Shown in pieces: positions 35,065 through 39,155 of a stretch of 39,155 nt of DNA. The stretch's first letter is position 1; every line of letters starts with the position of its first letter. The notes beneath the pieces were generated by a model. It ran no database searches. It saw only the letters and a list, made by a program, of their open reading frames with translations, and had not been told where the DNA came from. The position numbers and the translations under genes were made by a program. Source of the DNA: Planctomycetaceae bacterium (lineage in GTDB: Bacteria; Planctomycetota; SZUA-567); contig JAJPXZ010000171.1 in NCBI GenBank assembly GCA_021205245.1, positions 1 through 39,155 of the forward strand. Reading direction: 5' to 3'.

Positions 35065-35172
35065 CATCACTCCTTTAGAATCGAAGCGGGCAGTTATAGT
35101 GGATTCCATCGTCCGTTTCCAGCGCTTCCTCGCGCGGCGAACGCTTTTGCTCCCCTGGCATACCGGAGATCA

Positions 35173-35201
35173 TTGCGCGCAAAACGGTGCATCGCTACAA
35201 T
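35173..35201 (+). promoter_or_regulatory. Sigma-70 type promoter for the ATPase-dedA-ycjX operon
   Basis: TTGCGC (35173-35178), 17-base spacer, TACAAT (35196-35201), giving a leader of about 35 bases before the ATG at 35243. Confidence 0.55.
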
Positions 35202-35242
35202 AACCCCCTTCTTGAAAACCAGGTAAGGACCATACCATATAT

Positions 35243-35950
35243 ATGCTGAAAATCGAGAATATCGAGTACGCCTATCCGGGAGGAAAACCCGCCCTGCGAA
35301 ATGCATCTGCGGAGCTGGCCGGAGGAATAACCGTTATCGTCGGCCCCAATGCGGGCGGAAAAACCACCCTGCTCCGCGTCTTGGCCGGCCTGCTCGAGCC
35401 AGGGTCGGGCCGTATCGTGGACGAAGACGGAACATCCCTCTCTCCCGCCGATCTTCGCCAAGCCACCCGAATGGTCATGCAGGACGCCGATCCGCAGATC
35501 CTCGGCGCAACCGTGGCGGAAGACGTTCTTCTCGGTAAACCGGCTTCGGGACTGGGGGGGCGATTCGATCTCGCCGCAACGGTTTTGCGCCGCCGCCTGG
35601 ATCTGGACAGCATGTGGCGGCAACCCGTCGGCATGTTGTCGTATGGGCAAAAACGAAAACTGTGTCTCCTCCACGCCATGCTGGCAGGCCCCAGATGCCT
35701 GCTCCTGGACGAACCCTTTGCCGGACTCGATTTCCCCGCAGCTCGGGAACTCCGCCGCCTGATCAGGGAAAACCGCGAGGAAGGGTTGCATCAAGTCATC
35801 TCCACCCATGAACTCGAACCCGTGTTCGATATTGCCGACCGGCTGGTGGTGGTGGCGAACGGCGAAATCGCCGCCCAGGGTCTGCCCCATGAACTCGTCG
35901 GCCGCTTGGGCGAATGGTCGGTGCGCGCACCCGGAAAGGGCTGGGATTAA
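35243..35950 (+). CDS. bioM: ECF transporter ATPase, BioM-like
   Basis: A 235-aa ABC ATPase of the ECF (CbiO/BioM) type. Seen: Walker A GPNAGGKTT (34-42), Q-loop VMQDADPQILGATVAEDV, signature LSYGQKRKL (132-140), Walker B CLLLDEPFAGLD and switch STHE. The QDADPQ segment is typical of ECF ATPases. It is the only such ATPase in the window and could energise BioN-BioY 22 kb away; this is inferred, and other S components are possible. The AAGGA site lies 13 bases from the ATG, longer than usual, so translation may be weak. Its stop overlaps the dedA start (TAATG). Confidence 0.85.
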   Translation: MLKIENIEYAYPGGKPALRNASAELAGGITVIVGPNAGGKTTLLRVLAGLLEPGSGRIVDEDGTSLSPADLRQATRMVMQDADPQILGATVAEDVLLGKPASGLGGRFDLAATVLRRRLDLDSMWRQPVGMLSYGQKRKLCLLHAMLAGPRCLLLDEPFAGLDFPAARELRRLIRENREEGLHQVISTHELEPVFDIADRLVVVANGEIAAQGLPHELVGRLGEWSVRAPGKGWD

Positions 35951-36630
35951 TGGACTGGTTACGGGAACAGACGGCGGCTGTTGTGGCTTTCCTCACCACC
36001 TGGACCACGGTCTTCTGCGTGTGGCTGGCCGAGACGGTCATGGTTTTGGGGTATCCCGGCATTGTCTTCCTGATGGCGGTGGAGTCGTCGTTGGTCCCGT
36101 TCCCCAGTGAACTGGTTATGCCCCCCGCCGGCTACCTCATTCACGAGGGCCAAATGACCTGGGTGGCGGTCATCGCCTGCGGCGTGGGCGGCAGTCTGGC
36201 GGGCGCGCTGTTCAATTATTTCCTCGCCCGATGGCTGGGGCGGCCGTTTCTCGAGCGCTATGGAAAATACTTCTTCCTGAAACCGGAACATCTCGAACGC
36301 ACCGAACGATACTTTGCCCAACACGGCGAAATCACCACCTTTATCGGCAGGTTGATTCCGGTGATTCGCCAATTGATCAGCCTCCCGGCCGGACTCTGCC
36401 GCATGCCGCTTGGGAAATTCTGCCTCTACACCGGCCTGGGCGCGGGACTGTGGGTCACGGTGCTGACTGTTATCGGCTGGCTGGTGGGGCGCAACCAGGA
36501 CCTCCTGCATCAGTACATGCAATCCGCCACCATGTGGGTGCTTGCCCTTGCCGTCGGGGTGGTGGTGGTGTATCTCAAGGTTAAAGGTGTGCGGGTGCGG
36601 CCGGGTAAAAATCAGGAAAGGGCGCCATGA
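35950..36630 (+). CDS. DedA-family membrane protein
   Basis: A 226-aa inner-membrane protein of the DedA/VTT family, several members of which recycle undecaprenyl phosphate or flip phospholipids. Seen: ESSLVPFPSELVMPPAGYL and the conserved FIGRLIPVIRQLISLPAGLCRM with its arginines, and about five hydrophobic segments. The start overlaps the ATPase stop by one base, and the end overlaps ycjX (ATGA), so the three genes are read as one unit. Which lipid it handles is unknown. Confidence 0.9.
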   Translation: MDWLREQTAAVVAFLTTWTTVFCVWLAETVMVLGYPGIVFLMAVESSLVPFPSELVMPPAGYLIHEGQMTWVAVIACGVGGSLAGALFNYFLARWLGRPFLERYGKYFFLKPEHLERTERYFAQHGEITTFIGRLIPVIRQLISLPAGLCRMPLGKFCLYTGLGAGLWVTVLTVIGWLVGRNQDLLHQYMQSATMWVLALAVGVVVVYLKVKGVRVRPGKNQERAP

Positions 36631-37973
36631 GGTGGCTGGCTAATGAACGCAGGATCGCCCTCACTGGTCTCGCCGGTTCAGGCAAGACGGTATTTCTGTT
36701 ATCGCTCCTGCAACACCTGGAACACTTTGATCCCGACCGTTTCCACATCGCCCACCACGCTCGCATCGGCGCTTTCCGCGAACTGCCGGTTCGAGGCGAT
36801 TTCGAACCGCTGCCGCGAACGCAGTTGCGGGCGCGGCTGATGGAAGGGCAGAACGTCGGCTGGCCGGAAAAGACGCGTGACATCTACAATTACCGCTGCT
36901 CGTTCGACTACTCCCGCCTGGGCATGGCCGGACGCCTTTGGAACACAGTCCGAAACGGCGCGTGGCTTGGCGAGCGGGTGGAATGGGACATTCTCGATTT
37001 CCCCGGCGAACGCTTGTCCGACGCGCTGATCGCGCGGCATCACTCCTATGAAGACTGGTCGGACGACCTTCTGTCCCTGTGGGATTCCTACGACCGCCTG
37101 CGCGACCTGATGCGGGAGTATCACGATCTTCTGGCCAAGCCGGTCCCTCCCGTCGACGTTGAAGTGACTGACACCTACAAACGTTGCCTGGCCCGCATGG
37201 TCCATAACAAAAACCAGATGATCACCCCGTCCACCTTTATGCTCGGGACTGCCGGCGACGGCGTGTTTTCACTGGACGATGTCGAGACCGGCGGCAAGCA
37301 CCGCTACTCCGGCCTGCCGGGCGCCGAGTTCTCGCCTCTGCCACGGGGGTTCCGCGAGGCCAACGCGGGTTTGGCCGCGCGTTTCGCCGAGTATTACCAC
37401 CGCTACCGCGAAACCGTCGTCTCGCCCCTCTTCGACGCCATCAACGGGTGCGACACGCTCCTGGTGCTTATCGACGTGCCTGGCATCCTTTCCGGCGGCG
37501 TCGGCCGTTTCAACGACACTAATCACCTGATCGAAACATTGGCCGGCAACATCATCCCGTCGGGGTTCTTTACCACCCACGTCGACAAGGTCGGCTTTGT
37601 CGCCTCCAAGGCCGACATGGTCCACGCCCGCGACCAGGACAACATGCGCGAGCTAGTCGAAGACATGATGCGCATCGCCAGGAACAAGCAGCCGGGCGTG
37701 CGCCGGTACGAGTCGTTCGTAGCGTCGTCGTGGGTCTCGGCCGAGAGCGTCGATTTGGATGACGGCAGCCGGGCGCTCCGGGGCATTCCGGCCCGCGACC
37801 ACGAGGTCCGCGTGTTCCGCGTCCCCGAGCTGAAGCCCGATTGGCCTGCCGACTGGCCGCCCGAGGATCCCCGTTACAGTTACCCCCGGCTTTCGCCGCC
37901 GCCGCTGGCGAACCGTTTTCTGGCCCCGGAACAGCGGAACCTAGACAGGATTTTCGATTTTATCGTGTCATGA
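36627..37973 (+). CDS. ycjX: YcjX-family P-loop NTPase
   Basis: A 448-aa protein of the YcjX (DUF463) family, close to the ~465 aa of E. coli YcjX. Walker A is GLAGSGKT (14-21). DFPGERLSD and LVLIDVPGILSGG(V) are GTPase-like switch and Walker B regions, and FVASKADMVHARD resembles the base-specificity loop. In E. coli ycjX belongs to the phage-shock envelope stress regulon with ycjF, which is absent here. The coupling to dedA suggests an envelope role; function is not established. Confidence 0.92.
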   Translation: MRWLANERRIALTGLAGSGKTVFLLSLLQHLEHFDPDRFHIAHHARIGAFRELPVRGDFEPLPRTQLRARLMEGQNVGWPEKTRDIYNYRCSFDYSRLGMAGRLWNTVRNGAWLGERVEWDILDFPGERLSDALIARHHSYEDWSDDLLSLWDSYDRLRDLMREYHDLLAKPVPPVDVEVTDTYKRCLARMVHNKNQMITPSTFMLGTAGDGVFSLDDVETGGKHRYSGLPGAEFSPLPRGFREANAGLAARFAEYYHRYRETVVSPLFDAINGCDTLLVLIDVPGILSGGVGRFNDTNHLIETLAGNIIPSGFFTTHVDKVGFVASKADMVHARDQDNMRELVEDMMRIARNKQPGVRRYESFVASSWVSAESVDLDDGSRALRGIPARDHEVRVFRVPELKPDWPADWPPEDPRYSYPRLSPPPLANRFLAPEQRNLDRIFDFIVS

Positions 37974-38018
37974 TGTTAGTCAATCCGATTGAGTTTGGTG
38001 CTATCTCTGTTTAGCCCC

Positions 38019-38212
38019 GTGGACCCCGGCCGAACCGCCCGTTTTTCGCGCTGGTGGAGGTCCGCACGCCGGGGTGACGATAGAGGTGAGCGCGACGGGT
38101 GTGACAAAGAGACCCTCTGTTCTACCAGAAAGGCCACGCACTCCCCCACTCGTCACCCCGGCGTGGTAAACATCCATCAGCGAAATGAACGGGCGGTTCG
38201 GCCGGGGTCCAC
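38019..38212. repeat. 194-bp palindromic element (MITE-like or paired REP)
   Basis: The ends are a perfect 25-bp inverted repeat (38019-38043 with 38188-38212, beginning GTGGACCCCGGCCG). A second perfect 16-bp inverted repeat (38065-38080 with 38150-38165) lies inside. The bases between the two also pair with a few mismatches, so arms of ~60 bases flank a ~69-base centre. GCCCC occurs directly at both outer edges (38014-38018 and 38213-38217), like a 5-bp target duplication. Each half contains ACCCCGGC facing GCCGGGGT, a motif common in REP-type repeats. No transposase frame fits inside. Confidence 0.75.
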
Positions 38213-38262
38213 GCCCCACACATCCATTACAGAAAATCACCTGATCAATTGCGATACATACC

Positions 38263-38293
38263 AAAAAAATCCGCCCCGAAGAGGCGGATTTTT
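38263..38293. terminator. Bidirectional intrinsic terminator
   Basis: An 11-bp stem AAAAATCCGCC/GGCGGATTTTT (38265-38275 and 38283-38293) with a 7-base loop; A- and T-runs on both sides let it work on both strands. It ends the minus-strand gene 28 bases away and can stop leftover ycjX transcripts. Confidence 0.9.
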
Positions 38294-38320
38294 CGTACTT
38301 CACCGCTGGTTGTCTACCAG

Positions 38321-39100
38321 TTACCGATTGCCGATATATTGATCCTGCCCATAGAGCGGCGCAGCTTTGTCCGGGTTGGCGTGGAGGTAATAATCCGGTC
38401 GCCAGCTCCGGTCGCGGTTGTTGCCGAGGTTGCCTTCCATCACCGAGTCGGCGTCGGGGAAGGAGGTATCCACCATGGCGGAGTAGCCTTCCAAGCCCCT
38501 GCCCCGTTCGTTCTCGGGAATCAGCATGTCGCGGGCCGCTTTTTCCGCCGGGGTGGGCATACGGCCCGCCTGGCCCTGCGGACGCCACGAGAGAATGCGT
38601 TTGTCCTGCCCGTTGGCGGCAATAACGGCACGCTTGTCGGGGAACGCCTGATCCCAGTAGCCTTCGGGATGGATGCTGGACTCATGATCCGGGATGCGCG
38701 AATCCCGTTCCATCAGGGCGGCGAGGCGTTGCATAGCGCGCTGCTGGTCGATGTTGTCCTGTTTCGCCTTCGCCTTGGCGCGGTCTTCCGCTTCCTTGAT
38801 CGCCTTTTTGCGGGCGTCGAAGTAGGCGGAGGCGAGTTCGTGGGCGACGACGTCGTAGTAGTGGGTCATGCTTCGGACAAACACCTCGGTGTCATAGGGG
38901 TTGTGTTCAATAAAGTGGGTGCGCCCGTACTTCGACACATCCATCCCCACCGAGCCAACCTTGCTGTCGAACGACTGCTGCCGTACATACACCGTGCCGC
39001 CGCCGGACGCGCCGCCGGAACTGCGCGGTATGCCCCATTGGGTCATCTCGGCGATGGCCTGGGCCGCCGTGTCCGTGGATCCGGTGGCGATCAGCTTCAT
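38321..39100 (-). CDS. Unrecognised hydrophilic protein with a charged helix
   Basis: I do not recognise this 259-aa protein. Residues 25-36 are Gly/Ser-rich. Residues 38-95 look globular (VYVRQQSFDSKVG, MDVSKYGRTHFIEHNPYDTEVFVRSM). Residues 95-132 form a charged helix (ARKKAIKEAEDRAKAKAKQ). The C-terminal half is aromatic/Pro-rich, with SWRP occurring twice (171-174 and 232-235), each after a charged run. No signal peptide or membrane helix. A TAG lies in frame 21 bases before the ATG, so the gene is probably complete, but no ribosome site is visible. A terminator downstream supports the minus strand being coding. Confidence 0.6.
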   Translation of the reverse strand: MKLIATGSTDTAAQAIAEMTQWGIPRSSGGASGGGTVYVRQQSFDSKVGSVGMDVSKYGRTHFIEHNPYDTEVFVRSMTHYYDVVAHELASAYFDARKKAIKEAEDRAKAKAKQDNIDQQRAMQRLAALMERDSRIPDHESSIHPEGYWDQAFPDKRAVIAANGQDKRILSWRPQGQAGRMPTPAEKAARDMLIPENERGRGLEGYSAMVDTSFPDADSVMEGNLGNNRDRSWRPDYYLHANPDKAAPLYGQDQYIGNR

Positions 39101-39155
39101 GGTGCGTGCCAGAAGTAGCTATGCCTGCCAGTCCAAGGCAGTTGTAGCGATGCTC

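Larger units (their letters stand above)
37974..38320. other. Gene-free gap with palindromic element and terminator
   Basis: This 347-base gap between the convergent ycjX and the last gene contains the palindromic element (38019-38212) and a terminator (38263-38293). Open frames crossing it arise from the repeat arms and are not believable genes. Confidence 0.7.

Noticed and set aside
38019..38212. CRISPR array
   Set aside because: The repeats are inverted and nested, with no direct repeats of even spacing and no cas genes.
38001..38588. A minus-strand frame running from the last gene into the palindromic region
   Set aside because: It overlaps the better-supported gene at 38321-39100 in another frame and crosses a terminator and the repeat arms.

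Overview
The window is a 39 kb piece of a GC-rich bacterial chromosome. It carries housekeeping and catabolic genes, with no rRNA, tRNA, CRISPR array or transposase that I can see. The gene content suggests a motile Gram-negative anaerobe: pyruvate:ferredoxin oxidoreductase, a second ferredoxin-dependent 2-oxoacid oxidoreductase, TRAP transport, a flagellar hook gene behind a sigma-54-type promoter, and YcjX and DedA. The phylum cannot be fixed from the sequence alone; deltaproteobacterial-like and PVC-like lineages are both possible. TAG, TGA and TAA are all used as stops.

Layout. 0.4-2.2 kb (-): Ku and a stand-alone LigD-type ligase, a two-gene NHEJ operon. 2.4-3.3 kb (+): YghA-type dehydrogenase. 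3.4-10.3 kb: a divergent locus for unsaturated uronates from pectin-like polymers. The left arm (-) is gntR2-kduD-gntR1 and the right arm (+) is kdgF-kduI-dctP-dctQ-dctM. The two arms share an intergenic region with two near-identical 21-bp sites over the two -10 boxes. dctM has an in-frame amber codon. 10.4-11.8 kb: a Cof-type HAD phosphatase (-) and a CGGC-domain protein (+). 11.8-14.4 kb (-): a Sel1-repeat protein, BioY and the EcfT-type BioN. 14.5-21.0 kb (-): XRE-cupin regulator, then acyl-CoA synthetase, ferredoxin, VOR/KOR alpha, fused beta-gamma and branched-chain aminotransferase. 21.2-26.0 kb (-): aqpZ-miaA, argJ and cstA.

26.4-28.1 kb holds two unrecognised genes in convergent orientation. 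One is an acidic internally repeated protein behind a sigma-28-like promoter; the other is a highly charged helical protein. 28.4-32.0 kb (-): PFOR. 32.3-34.1 kb (-): flgE with a canonical-spacing sigma-54 site. 34.3-35.1 kb (-): tsaB. 35.2-38.0 kb (+): ECF ATPase (BioM-like), DedA and YcjX. 38.0-38.2 kb: a 194-bp degenerate palindrome with 25-bp perfect ends and GCCCC direct repeats, resembling a MITE or paired REP. 38.3-39.1 kb (-): an unrecognised protein.

How it fits together. KdgF, KduI and KduD form a contiguous route from 4,5-unsaturated uronate to 2-keto-3-deoxygluconate, with a TRAP uptake system and two paralogous GntR regulators. CstA (pyruvate or peptide uptake) and PFOR converge on pyruvate. 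The acyl-CoA synthetase, VOR and IlvE genes could make branched-chain amino acids from branched short-chain fatty acids, or run in the fermentative direction. BioY and BioN lie 22 kb from the only ECF ATPase seen. The best candidates for something undescribed are the repeat protein at 26.4 kb, the dual operator at 5.8-6.0 kb and the palindromic element at 38.0 kb.
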